Notes: generated by a model from the letters alone, not told the origin. Positions 1 to 9,066 are shown, counted from the first letter of the stretch. The stretch: DNA of 32,795 nucleotides from CAYQDF01 sp964416175 (GCA_964416175.1 CAYQDF010000029.1:1-32795), one strand, 5' to 3'. Numbers and translations are program-made.

Positions 1-3000
1 GGTTAGCGGTGATGGCGGTTGCGATGCCAGTCAGTGCTCGCAGCTGATTAGCCCGTTCGGCAGAGACTTTTGTCAACCTGGCATTTGCCAGGATTAGAGC
101 AGTCTGTTCTGCGAGCGATGCGATCATGGCCTCATCGTCTTGTGAAAAAGACCCAGATGATTGAAAACTCTCCAACAATAAGATTCCTTCAATCCTGGGG
201 GACCCCTTCTCAATCTGCTTGTCCCGAGAGGCAAGAATGGGGATTATCATCACCGAGGATGGGATTCTTCCCCGAGTGATCGTCTGGTAGCGGATCAGTT
301 CCTCGCGAGTTAAACGATAATCCCCTCGCAGGTCGATTTCATCCTTGCGCTGTGGTTTTCTGGTTGAAACAGCCTTCCCAATGAGGGATTTTCGGTTGAG
401 GAAGGCCATCTTTTGAAGTTCGACCGGATCAGAATATCCTGCCGAAACGATGGGTAGTATTTTTCGTCTGTCTTCAATTAACTGCAAAACCATCCCGGCA
501 TCGGCTGCCGGGACCGCTTTCCGCGCTGTTTCGATCAGCGTCAGGAAGACATGCTCAGGGTCAAAACTGCCGATCTGGCGGTTGAAATCCATCAGCAAAC
601 TTAATTCGTTTTTCCTCCGCTGATTATCTCTGCTCAGGTTGATAGTTTTCAAAGCGAAAACTACCTGCTGCCTCAAGTAGCTAACCTGGTGAACGTATTC
701 GGTTTCCGGAAATGGGAGCCTTTGTTTGTACAGTCCTAAGAATACAGCGGTTGGGCTTGTCCCATCATGTATTGGTATCGCGACGAAGCCTTTTGCGTTC
801 GTTGACCGAATGAAGGGTGAGTCTTTCCAATGCTCATGCGAGGTTGCGTCAGGAATATACAGGATTTCTTGAGTCCGGCAAGCCGACAGCATTGGGTTCC
901 GACCGCCCAGGTGGACTTCCGGTCTTAACCCTTCCGGCAATTTCCCAACTGTGTGCAGAATCCGCAGTCCAGAACCGTTTACTTCCGCGACTAACACCAC
1001 ATCGATGGACAGATACCTGACCAGCCCCTGTGCAAGCGCGATGAACACAGCATTGCGATTATCTTGCTTCTGGATATCCCTTATAATCGATGAAACTGCC
1101 TGCCTGATCCCGATCTGCTGATTAAGCGATTGAAGGGCAAGCGTCTGCTCTTCTACGGTGGTTTTCAACAATTCAATCTTTTGCCTGTGATCTTCGAGCT
1201 CGGTGGTCGATTTACCCACGATAGAGCGCAGGCTTTCCAGATCCCGATTCAGAGATTGAATCTTGCGATTTGCTGTAATGATCAGACTTGCCTGGCTTGC
1301 AAAGATTTCGAGTGATTCGATGGAGGGGAGATCAGGACGGAGGTGGTCCTTTGGGTCATCCACGCTGATCAATCCCAGAGGGTCTCCATTCTTATCGTAT
1401 AAGGGGAGCAGGAGCATATCTTCGGGGTGCCAGGTGTTGCCATCACCGCGGTATTCGTGCAGCGGTAGGGGCACCAGGGTGTGTATATCTGCTGGCAGGA
1501 TGGGCATCTTTTCGTAAGGAATGAAATATGCCTGTCCGATCTTAAATTTTGGATCTAAAATTCCTTCAAGGCTGGACCACGATTGCTGGTTGGAACGGAG
1601 CGATTCCATCATTTCTGAGGTTAGTCCGGCGCTTGAGGTTCGAATAAGGTTCCCATTGGCAGGATCGTAGACGCTGATCAGGACGATATTGAAAGGCGTC
1701 GATTCGGAGATGCCTGCGGCAATTGTCTGCAAGGATCGTTCGAGAGGCTGATCCGGGTCGATCGAGCTAGATGCCTCCAACAGGCTGGACAGCGTGTCAA
1801 TCCGCCGGCTAAGCAGGGAGTTCTTACGCACCTGATCGGTGTAACGGTATGCGTTTCCCAACGCGATCCCAGCCTGGATGGCGAGGTCCTCCCCAATCTC
1901 GATGCGATTTCGATTGAAGCCATAAGATGACCGGGCATGCAGGTAAACCACGCCGAGCTTATTCCCCTGAGTATGAATGGGGATCGCCATCACGGATCTG
2001 ATCCCATCATGGAGTGGGAGTAACCTGCTGGTTTCCGGTTTTTCGGGTTGACCTGGCAACTCAACGCCAACGCCGATATCTTCTATCACCTGAGTCTCTC
2101 CGGAAGCGATCGCGGTCATCTCGATTTCCGAAAGACCTTGTAATTCACAATCTCCAAATGCATAGGTGATGTGATCTGTCGGCTTACCATCCTGGTCGAT
2201 CTCAAGGATTGCGATCCTCCCGCAGTCCGCACTGGTTAAACGGAGAACTTCTTTATAGATCCTGCGCAAGATCAGATCCAGATCAAGGGAAGTGTTCAAT
2301 TCCCGGCTGATCCGCGCCAGTGCGGTGAGCTGGTCCACCCGGTCAATGAGATCCTCGTGGGTGAATTTCGCCACGGTTGCGCGCTCGATGGTTCCAGCGA
2401 TTTGTCCTGCTGCGGTTGTAATCGCGACAAGATCGTTATGATTAAAAAAGCAGTTTTTCTGGCTTCCAAACATCATCTCGCCGATCCCGCGATCGCCGAT
2501 GATTAGAGGGACGAAAATTGCAGAGGCGATGTTCAACGCGTCTATCAAAGGCTTGTATATCGGCAGGATGCGGCGATCAGCGGTGAGTTCATCAGAGAGG
2601 AAAGATTCTTTACTGCCAGAAATTGTCTGCGAAAAATCACCAGCATCAAAGGGGAGTGTCTCAAATTTGTGGATTAGATTCTCAGGGATGTTGAATGTGG
2701 CAGCTTTGTTCAGATGCAATTCGAATCGCGGTTCGTCCAGATGGTAAATGGTAGCAAAATCAGCTTTGAGAAGCCTGGAGAGCTTTTCAATCGTAAAGGA
2801 AAGTATCTCATCACGCGGCATTTTAGAGTTGGAGACGTTTGCGATCTCCTTAAGCACTTCCACCCGTTCCAGCCTGCGTCGGGCTTGATCTGATAAGAGG
2901 ATGTTTTCAAGGTGAGGCGTGATCAATCCGGCCACTGCCATACATACGATCTTATCTGTTTGAGAAAACCGGCTCTCCCCGACTTTATTGGCTATCTGGA

Positions 3001-4387
3001 TGTACCCCAACAACCGGGTAGATGTGACCAAGGGGACGAGAACACACTGCTTTATTCCTGCAGCTGTAGCGATGTCCCCCAGTCCGACGCTCTGGAATCG
3101 CGGGTCTTCTAAAGCATTTTCGGTAATTAATACTTCTGGTGAGGACAGGATTTCATCGACTTCGAAGGTTTCCGGGAGAGGTATCTGGTAAAGATCCAGA
3201 AATTCCGCAGGGATCCCCTTGAAGGGCGGTTCTGCGATGAGCATTCGGCGTTCTTCATCATAAGTCAAGAAACCGACAATCTCCGCCTGGAGGATTCCGG
3301 CGAGGCGATCCACGAGAAGAGTAAAAATCACTGAAGGATCGCTCAAGCCACGTATGGCTTCAGCCAGTTCAGCGAGCGCAGAGAGCTGCTGCTCCCGATA
3401 TGCGCTTTTGATCCTGTCCAAAACAGTGGAAATTGCGTTACCAGCCTGTCCGGCGAGCAGCAGGCAAACTTCCAGGTCCTGCTGGTTGAACGCATCCACC
3501 GAGGATGCGCCTAATTCTAAGATTCCGAAAGTCTCTTCACCGTCAGAGAAAGGGATTCCGATATAAGAGTTGAATTTCAGCTCTTCTGCAGTGTGATCTG
3601 GAAGAATCGCCTGGAACTCCGAGTGTTTCGTAAGAAGGAGTGGCTGCTGATTTCTGATGAGGTAATCCCGCAATGCGAGGGGGAATTTTGTATTATGGGA
3701 AATTCTTTGGAGAACTGGTCGCTCGCCTTGACCGCCCCACAACTGGTAGGAAGTAGACTGCTCTCGAGCCAGGTCAGAGATAGTCACCTGACAGCACGCT
3801 CCCGGGATGAGCTGCTCAATCGCTTCGAGTAAAGCCAAAAGAATATCATCCTGGGATTTCAAATCTCCTGGCGCATTGCTGAACAGTTTAAATGGGGAGG
3901 TCAAATCAAGATATCTTTTTAAGATATCACCAGGCATGTTTCGGATCTGATCGATCGGCTCTTGAACCAGCGCAGTTTCTTTCTGCAAGGCGATCAGCAT
4001 AATACTGGATTTCCCGTAGGGGACCCTGTACGAGTCGCCGTGGATTGAAGTGCCTCCCAAATTTAATCTGGCATGTCCCTCTGTGGTACACAGCGAGAGT
4101 AGCCCATCTCTGGGCTGAAGCTTACGGATGAGATTTTCCAGGTTTGGTGGTTCCTCTTTTAATTCGAACCAGTCTCTTGCGGCGGTGTTCGCATAAAGGA
4201 CCCGCCCTCCGTGCTCTATCAACAGAATGGCAGACGAAGGGCTGCTTTCGTCTGTATCTGGCAAAAGCGGCTCGGGGGATGAGGGCCTGGGTTTAGACCT
4301 GACAGAGAATCCCAATATGATCCTCACGACAGCGAAGATCAGGATCCCTCCCAATATTAAAGCAAATCCCAGGGTGGGCGCATTCAA
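1..4387 (-). CDS. Membrane-anchored PAS/multi-GAF sensor protein (3' end beyond the window)
   Basis: One frame stays open from 4387 to the left edge, at least 1,462 residues. The chosen start is TTG at 4387, preceded by GGAGGG with a 6-base gap, 17 bases after the response-regulator stop; the nearby ATG frames close quickly. Residues about 5-27 form a hydrophobic helix (GFALILGGILIFAVVRIILGF). A PAS-like segment follows at about 50-130 (AILLIEHGGRVLYANTAARD). Then come seven GAF-like domains at about 176-318, 349-490, 515-665, 680-850, 862-1040, 1093-1245 and 1259-1430, with an eighth starting at about 1450. Residues about 1042-1092 look like a coiled coil. GAF domains bind small ligands or mediate dimer signalling. 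The output domain, perhaps a histidine kinase or a cyclase, lies outside the window and cannot be named. The response regulator next to it is a plausible partner. Confidence 0.85.
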   Translation of the reverse strand, partial: MNAPTLGFALILGGILIFAVVRIILGFSVRSKPRPSSPEPLLPDTDESSPSSAILLIEHGGRVLYANTAARDWFELKEEPPNLENLIRKLQPRDGLLSLCTTEGHARLNLGGTSIHGDSYRVPYGKSSIMLIALQKETALVQEPIDQIRNMPGDILKRYLDLTSPFKLFSNAPGDLKSQDDILLALLEAIEQLIPGACCQVTISDLAREQSTSYQLWGGQGERPVLQRISHNTKFPLALRDYLIRNQQPLLLTKHSEFQAILPDHTAEELKFNSYIGIPFSDGEETFGILELGASSVDAFNQQDLEVCLLLAGQAGNAISTVLDRIKSAYREQQLSALAELAEAIRGLSDPSVIFTLLVDRLAGILQAEIVGFLTYDEERRMLIAEPPFKGIPAEFLDLYQIPLPETFEVDEILSSPEVLITENALEDPRFQSVGLGDIATAAGIKQCVLVPLVTSTRLLGYIQIANKVGESRFSQTDKIVCMAVAGLITPHLENILLSDQARRRLERVEVLKEIANVSNSKMPRDEILSFTIEKLSRLLKADFATIYHLDEPRFELHLNKAATFNIPENLIHKFETLPFDAGDFSQTISGSKESFLSDELTADRRILPIYKPLIDALNIASAIFVPLIIGDRGIGEMMFGSQKNCFFNHNDLVAITTAAGQIAGTIERATVAKFTHEDLIDRVDQLTALARISRELNTSLDLDLILRRIYKEVLRLTSADCGRIAILEIDQDGKPTDHITYAFGDCELQGLSEIEMTAIASGETQVIEDIGVGVELPGQPEKPETSRLLPLHDGIRSVMAIPIHTQGNKLGVVYLHARSSYGFNRNRIEIGEDLAIQAGIALGNAYRYTDQVRKNSLLSRRIDTLSSLLEASSSIDPDQPLERSLQTIAAGISESTPFNIVLISVYDPANGNLIRTSSAGLTSEMMESLRSNQQSWSSLEGILDPKFKIGQAYFIPYEKMPILPADIHTLVPLPLHEYRGDGNTWHPEDMLLLPLYDKNGDPLGLISVDDPKDHLRPDLPSIESLEIFASQASLIITANRKIQSLNRDLESLRSIVGKSTTELEDHRQKIELLKTTVEEQTLALQSLNQQIGIRQAVSSIIRDIQKQDNRNAVFIALAQGLVRYLSIDVVLVAEVNGSGLRILHTVGKLPEGLRPEVHLGGRNPMLSACRTQEILYIPDATSHEHWKDSPFIRSTNAKGFVAIPIHDGTSPTAVFLGLYKQRLPFPETEYVHQVSYLRQQVVFALKTINLSRDNQRRKNELSLLMDFNRQIGSFDPEHVFLTLIETARKAVPAADAGMVLQLIEDRRKILPIVSAGYSDPVELQKMAFLNRKSLIGKAVSTRKPQRKDEIDLRGDYRLTREELIRYQTITRGRIPSSVMIIPILASRDKQIEKGSPRIEGILLLESFQSSGSFSQDDEAMIASLAEQTALILANARLTKVSAERANQLRALTGIATAITAN

Positions 4388-4404
4388 CCGGAACCCTCCG
4401 TACG

Positions 4405-5298
4405 TCAGCTCCCTTGACTCCGCCGGACATCTGCTGCTATCTCGGTGATTTCGCGGATATCTGTAAATTGATATTTTGATGGAGTTACAATTCCAAAAGA
4501 CAAGCTCATCAAGGGGTGAGAGCGGGAAGCTCCGCCATTTCCTGATAATGTAATGTAGCCTCGCTGCCGATCGATAAAACTGTAATGGGTCAGAATATCC
4601 TCAGAAAATCGCTCCGTTAACAGCCGGCCGATCTTTCCAGCATTTTCTTCCTTGGTGATAATCAAAAAGTGATCGTTGCCGGTGTGCCCGATGAAATCTT
4701 CGCGTGTACCCACCTCGTCGACGACCTCTCCGAGAAGGAGCGCCATGTAGCGGAGGACATTATCGCCGGCAACGAAGCCATAAGCCTCTTTGTATTCTTC
4801 AAAATTTTTCAATCTAAGGTCGATCAACGCCCAACCGCCATGATGGATGATCTGGCGTAGTTTGTCTTCGATCAGTTTTCCAGATGGCAGATTCGTGTGT
4901 GGATCAGTGAGCCGTTCCCGCTCCGTGCGGGAGATGGCATTTTGAACTCTCAGACGCAGTTCTTCGATGTCGAATGGCTTCGTGATGTAATCGTCAGCCC
5001 CCAATTCCAGACCCTGAAGCTTGTTGCTGCGCTCATCTTTTTGGGTGAGGAAGATGACAGGGATATGGCTCGTCCGAGTCTGAGTGCGCAGCTGTCGACA
5101 AACCTCGTATCCATCGAAATCAGGGAGCATGATGTCCAGGAGGATCAGGTGCGGAAGCTTCTGGCGAGTCTTTTCGAGCGCCTCTGTACCACGAGCGGCG
5201 GTATCCACCTCGAAATTCTGCCCGTCGAAGTAGATTCTCAACATCGTGGAGATATCCTGGTCGTCTTCGACTATTAATAACCGGGGTCTGTTCATCAT
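4405..5298 (-). CDS. Response regulator: REC domain plus degenerate GGDEF domain (PleD-like)
   Basis: The protein has 297 residues. Residues 5-122 are a receiver domain with the acidic pair D12/D13, the phospho-acceptor D55 (LLDIMLPDFDG), T85 and K107 (ITKPFD), so phosphorylation should work. Residues about 128-290 resemble a GGDEF domain, with LTDPHTNLPS matching the usual DxLTGLxN entry motif. The signature reads GNDHF instead of GGDEF, and the C-terminal helix motif is short. Diguanylate cyclase activity is therefore unlikely; the domain may bind nucleotide or protein instead. The start has two adjacent ATGs with GAGGAG upstream, lying inside the end of the preceding gene, so translation is probably coupled. 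The gene sits 7 bases after the beta-helix gene and 17 bases before the multi-GAF sensor. Confidence 0.9.
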   Translation of the reverse strand: MMNRPRLLIVEDDQDISTMLRIYFDGQNFEVDTAARGTEALEKTRQKLPHLILLDIMLPDFDGYEVCRQLRTQTRTSHIPVIFLTQKDERSNKLQGLELGADDYITKPFDIEELRLRVQNAISRTERERLTDPHTNLPSGKLIEDKLRQIIHHGGWALIDLRLKNFEEYKEAYGFVAGDNVLRYMALLLGEVVDEVGTREDFIGHTGNDHFLIITKEENAGKIGRLLTERFSEDILTHYSFIDRQRGYITLSGNGGASRSHPLMSLSFGIVTPSKYQFTDIREITEIAADVRRSQGS

Positions 5299-5305
5299 GG
5301 TCTCC

Positions 5306-6631
5306 TCAACGTATTGATGTCTGACGGACGATATCGTAAGGAACTTCTACATTGACATGGTCGATCGTGCCCTGGCGCGGATAGAGCCGTCGGTGAAGAT
5401 GCGAATTTCGCAGGGCCAGGTGATCGCTTTCCTCAAACCTGATATCTCTGTCGATCACACGCCGATCTGGCGTGGCGAAAAGGACGACATCAGATTCGAT
5501 TGTTCGTGCAGGGAATATGATCAGACCGGATCCGAGGCGGCAGTTGTGCCCTACACACCCTCCCAGGACTGGTCGGTTCGCAGTAGCCAGGTGACCGTTG
5601 CCGTCTCGGGCTCTAATCGGGGACGGCAGCAGGTTGTAGTCCGTAAAGGTTGACCCTGCCCCGACGAATGAATCCCTTCCTATCACACACATCTGCAGGC
5701 AGGTGTTCTGGGCGACCATGCTGTTATCCATCAATGTTGTCATGAATAAGGATGTCCGAAACGGGAGAAAAGAACCATCTCCAATCACAGAGAGCATCAA
5801 CTGACAGTCCTGGGAAATGTTCACGTTGTCGCCGATGATGCAATTCTCGATCACAGCACCGGCATTGATCGTCACATTATCGCCGATGGTCGTTGGTCCG
5901 TGGATCACTGCGGTGGGGTCGATTGTACAATTTCGCCCTATTTTGACCAGCTCAGAACATTCCAAAACCTGCCGCCCTTCGAACATGGCTTTTGCCAGGA
6001 TGCGAAGCTTGTACCCCGGCATTCTGCTGAGGCGGTCTTCGAAGCGGGCGCCCCGTTTAAATACCCCAAACACAACGTCAGCAATAAAAATGTGTACCCA
6101 GGAATCTATCGCCAACAGGCTTCGAAGAGGCACTTGAAATACCAGGTCGCCCTGGTGTTGTGCCATATACATGGGGACGTGGTAATAACCGACCTCGCGT
6201 GCCTGGAGGTCAATCACAAGCGGTTGAACCTGATCCTCTTGCGTGCCTCGAGGGTAATACCAGAGATCTGCCAGGTAGAGATCGTTTTCAAGCTGGTAGG
6301 ATGTGCTCAAAGGAAGGGCATGTTCCCGGAATGCCGGGTCTTTTTTAGAAAATGCTGCCCGGCTGGCCAGTCTGCGCTTTCTCGCAGCCGCAAGGAAAGC
6401 GCCGATGTACGCTTCATCGAAATAGAGGTTATCCCGGTAAACAAGGCAGGCCCGATCCACCGCCGGAAGGCCTTCTCCAGGTGGAATTTCTATCTCTTGG
6501 AGAGTATAGGGCGCCAGGACATCCCGCTGAATGAGCCAGAGAGGTTTATTTTGAATGCGTAGATCACGGGCTCTTTCATTGAAGGGTTGAAGGTATCTTG
6601 GATCCTGTAAAATGATTTTCAGAATTTTCAT
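5306..6631 (-). CDS. Left-handed beta-helix (hexapeptide-repeat) protein, GlmU-like C-terminal half
   Basis: This is a 441-residue protein. Residues about 225-380 show hexapeptide repeats typical of a left-handed beta helix (for example GRNCTIDPTAVIHGPTTIG and ENCIIGDNVNIS), the fold of sugar-nucleotide acyltransferases and related proteins. The N-terminal 200 residues do not show the glycine-rich GxGTRxxP loop of nucleotidyltransferases, so a GlmU-type uridylyltransferase is not supported. Residues 95-200 contain a Tyr/Trp-rich region (LADLWYYPRG, GYYHVPMYMAQHQGDLVFQVPL) that I do not recognise. The protein may be an acyltransferase or a scaffold. It lies inside the signalling operon, 48 bases after the hydrolase gene and 7 bases before the response regulator. 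Only a weak CAGG precedes the ATG. Confidence 0.8.
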   Translation of the reverse strand: MKILKIILQDPRYLQPFNERARDLRIQNKPLWLIQRDVLAPYTLQEIEIPPGEGLPAVDRACLVYRDNLYFDEAYIGAFLAAARKRRLASRAAFSKKDPAFREHALPLSTSYQLENDLYLADLWYYPRGTQEDQVQPLVIDLQAREVGYYHVPMYMAQHQGDLVFQVPLRSLLAIDSWVHIFIADVVFGVFKRGARFEDRLSRMPGYKLRILAKAMFEGRQVLECSELVKIGRNCTIDPTAVIHGPTTIGDNVTINAGAVIENCIIGDNVNISQDCQLMLSVIGDGSFLPFRTSLFMTTLMDNSMVAQNTCLQMCVIGRDSFVGAGSTFTDYNLLPSPIRARDGNGHLATANRPVLGGCVGHNCRLGSGLIIFPARTIESDVVLFATPDRRVIDRDIRFEESDHLALRNSHLHRRLYPRQGTIDHVNVEVPYDIVRQTSIR

Positions 6632-6679
6632 AACCTGTAAACACCGGCAGCGAAAATCTAGTCCATAACTTTGGGTTAT

Positions 6680-7465
6680 TCAACCTAAGTCTAAGAAATA
6701 TTTGAGAGAGGTCATAAACTTTCTTGGCTCATCGAGCATGATAAAATGACCGGCGTGGGGGTATCTGTCAATAATGGCATTCGGCGCGCCGGCCTTGAGC
6801 ACAGCCCATTGATTGGGGTTTACGATCACGTCCCTGTCCCCATACATCCCCAACACCCGCTGGCGGATTGGAGCAAGGAATGGACGGAGATCTGTTCGGC
6901 GCAGTGAGGCGATGCTCATCAAGAACGATTCAAGGGTGACCCGCGATAAATCCTGGTTGATCATGTCAGGCCATCGGCGTTCTCGAGTAATGAAGGGAGA
7001 GGCAATCCGGATGCCGAGCTTCAAAGCCCACATGGTGTGGTAGACGAGCCAGGCGATCCTCCGGATGCCGGCCAGTTTCAGGAGCAAGGCGAGCGAAGAT
7101 CCCTCGATTGGGGAACCGATGACAACGACTTTGTCGACACGCTCAGGGTAGTGTGCAGCGACAGATAGGCTTACGGTCCCCCCCATCGAATGACCAACCA
7201 GCGGAGCCGATTTAATCCCCATCTGCTCCATGAATTGGTCGACCAGGCTGATAAAATCTTGAACGGAATAAGAATCACGCTTCTTGTCAGATTCTCCAAA
7301 CCCCCAGAAATCCAGGGCGTAGGTCCGGTACTTTCGGCTGAGGAACTCCATGGTATCCTGCCACAATCCCCAGGAACCTAGCCAGCCGTGAAGGAGGATC
7401 ACGGGATGGCCGCGTCCGAAAACTTCATAATGGACAGAACCCTGGTCGGTGATGATTGATGGCAA
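6680..7465 (-). CDS. Alpha/beta-fold hydrolase
   Basis: This 261-residue serine hydrolase has the oxyanion loop HGWLGSWGLW (26-35), the nucleophile elbow GHSMGG with S93, an acid in GDRDVIVNP and the histidine in HAGHFIMLDEP. It is a compact single-domain enzyme without a signal peptide, so it is probably cytosolic. The substrate cannot be told; carboxylesterase, lactonase or C-C hydrolase activity are all possible. The start is TTG at 7465. A GAGGAG sequence overlaps the stop of the GTPase gene and sits 8 bases upstream, and no ATG lies nearby in frame. The tight coupling to the GTPase (12 bases) suggests a role connected with the signalling operon. Confidence 0.88.
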   Translation of the reverse strand: MPSIITDQGSVHYEVFGRGHPVILLHGWLGSWGLWQDTMEFLSRKYRTYALDFWGFGESDKKRDSYSVQDFISLVDQFMEQMGIKSAPLVGHSMGGTVSLSVAAHYPERVDKVVVIGSPIEGSSLALLLKLAGIRRIAWLVYHTMWALKLGIRIASPFITRERRWPDMINQDLSRVTLESFLMSIASLRRTDLRPFLAPIRQRVLGMYGDRDVIVNPNQWAVLKAGAPNAIIDRYPHAGHFIMLDEPRKFMTSLKYFLDLG

Positions 7466-7477
7466 GTACCACGCTCC

Positions 7478-8029
7478 TCAGGAAACCCCCTGATGTCCAA
7501 CGGAATCTAGTTCGGCCAGGATGGCATACAACAGCTCGAGCAACACCGATTTAACGCTTTCTTTTTTTGTCGCAACACAGTTCAGCAATTTAATCTTTGG
7601 GTCGAGCCGGAGGGCGATCCGCATGTCCTCGATGTCCCATGCATCTGCCCTGTCTTGTTTGTTGGCGGCGACGACGTATGGAGTAGGAGCGTATGCCCGG
7701 AAAGTCTCAAGGATTTTGCGTGCTTCCCGAAAGGTCTCCGGACGCGTGCTATCGACCATCACAATAAACCCGAGCATCCCCTCGGAAAGGATCTCCCACA
7801 TGAAATCGAAGCGTTTCTGACCGGGTGTTCCGAAAAGATAAAGGACCAGGTCGTTATCAATGGTTATTCGCCCAAAGTCCATGGCCACGGTGGTGGTATT
7901 TTTAATGCGCTCGATTTCACTCGATATTCGCCGTTCTGTTGATACGGTCTCAATCTCGCTCACAGTCCGAATGAATTCGGTTTTTCCGGCATTGAACGGC
8001 CCGGTGACGACCATTTTGAGGGTCTGCAT
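7478..8029 (-). CDS. Small GTPase, MglA/CvnD-like
   Basis: With ATG at 8029 the protein has 183 residues. The P-loop is GPFNAGKT (10-17), switch I lies around the TTT at 45-47, the G3 region is FGTPGQ (66-71) and the base-recognition motif is NKQD (123-126). In G3 the usual Asp of DxxG is missing, as in CvnD/MglA-like bacterial GTPases. These act as switches in polarity or receptor-like modules. The frame also allows a TTG start at 8071, which would overlap the DUF4388 gene by 23 bases; neither start has a strong ribosome site, though a G-rich stretch lies 11 bases before the ATG. No separate roadblock/MglB partner is seen in the window; the DUF4388 protein upstream is the likely functional partner. 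Confidence 0.9.
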   Translation of the reverse strand: MQTLKMVVTGPFNAGKTEFIRTVSEIETVSTERRISSEIERIKNTTTVAMDFGRITIDNDLVLYLFGTPGQKRFDFMWEILSEGMLGFIVMVDSTRPETFREARKILETFRAYAPTPYVVAANKQDRADAWDIEDMRIALRLDPKIKLLNCVATKKESVKSVLLELLYAILAELDSVGHQGVS

Positions 8030-8048
8030 GCTCTTATCAACCCCCGCC

Positions 8049-8879
8049 TCAGAGTGACCTGATTCGGTCAATGATCCGGGAAAGCAGCGATTTACGCTCT
8101 TCTTTTTCCTTAGGGGTTAATGATTCGATCGAAGGGATCGCGGGGTGACTCTGGGAGGGCACATCCAGGGGGCGGATCAACTCGACAATCCCGGCCTCCA
8201 GCAGACTGTATACTATTCGCCGGATCTCCAGTTCATCGAGTCTTGTGACCCGGCTGATCTGCCTGAGGGTGTTTCTCGGATGGATATAATTGATGACTTT
8301 CCACTCCTGTCTTGTCAGATTCAAATTCCTTACGTTGGCGCTGGGACGGTCCACGAATTTGATCGCCACGTCGAGGCTGGGGATCTCGTCCTGGAGGAAT
8401 TCCCACTCCTTAATCCGGCGCGTCCCTTCGAGAATGATGTTTTCCAGGTTCACCCGAACAGTGATCTTGTCCCTGGGTGGTGTCACGCCTGTTTCAAATA
8501 GGAAAATACCTTCCATCCAGGTAAACAGCCGGCGGAGGATGTCAGCGCAGTATTCCTGCATGCTGGTCAGGATATCCTGCTGAGAGAAGTAGTTTGCATT
8601 TACCAACAGGAGACCCAGTTCCTTGTCAGTCATGCCATTGATATGTTTCTTAATCCCTGTATACTGGCGCGGTGAGAGCAAATGGGTCTTATGCAGGACT
8701 CCCACCAGGCTATTGTCTTCATTGCCAACCTGTGCATAAGCCAGCTTCCCATCCATGAAGAACAAAGAAGCGACTTCGTCGGATCTTTCCAGGACAAGAT
8801 TCCCTGTCTTATGGGAAAGGTTGATCAAATTGAGCAATTGGGTCAGAGTAAAATCTTGTAAGCTACCTTTGAGTGACAT
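8049..8879 (-). CDS. DUF4388 domain protein with C-terminal winged helix
   Basis: The protein has 276 residues. The N-terminal part (MSLKGSLQDFTLTQLLNLI to about 150) matches the DUF4388/PatA-N type seen in bacterial signalling proteins, including the typical GNLVLERSDEVASLFFMDGKLAYAQ segment. Residues about 180-245 (LTRQEWKVINYIHPRNTLRQ, then DELEIRRIVYSLLEAGIVEL) look like a winged-helix domain. A charged tail follows. Start ATG at 8879 has GAGG 5 bases upstream. It is the first gene of the six-gene minus-strand operon, directly before the GTPase. The same pair, DUF4388 plus MglA-like GTPase, suggests it acts as a regulator or effector of the GTPase; this is an inference. Confidence 0.85.
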   Translation of the reverse strand: MSLKGSLQDFTLTQLLNLINLSHKTGNLVLERSDEVASLFFMDGKLAYAQVGNEDNSLVGVLHKTHLLSPRQYTGIKKHINGMTDKELGLLLVNANYFSQQDILTSMQEYCADILRRLFTWMEGIFLFETGVTPPRDKITVRVNLENIILEGTRRIKEWEFLQDEIPSLDVAIKFVDRPSANVRNLNLTRQEWKVINYIHPRNTLRQISRVTRLDELEIRRIVYSLLEAGIVELIRPLDVPSQSHPAIPSIESLTPKEKEERKSLLSRIIDRIRSL

Positions 8880-9023
8880 AACAACCTCACCATACTGATT
8901 CCCTGCGCTTTATCTTACAGGTCGTTCCTGGAGGATCATCCATTCCTGGGCGTTACTTAAAAAGGTCAATCTGGACAACCAATAATCGATCCGCGGGTCT
9001 GGGTTCTCGACGGCAGGCCTGTC

Positions 9024-9052
9024 TTGACATGCCTTCCTCTTGTGTATATAAT
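9024..9052 (+). promoter_or_regulatory. Consensus housekeeping promoter of the tRNA-Asn gene
   Basis: TTGACA at 9024-9029 and TATAAT at 9047-9052 are separated by exactly 17 bases. The tRNA begins 14 bases after the -10 box. Both hexamers match the sigma-70/SigA consensus perfectly. Confidence 0.92.
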
Positions 9053-9066
9053 CCTCCTCGCCTAGT

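Noticed and set aside
1..4380. Many plus-strand and short minus-strand open frames in this stretch
   Set aside because: They lie across a continuous 1,462-codon minus-strand frame with clear GAF domains and show no domain or ribosome-site support.
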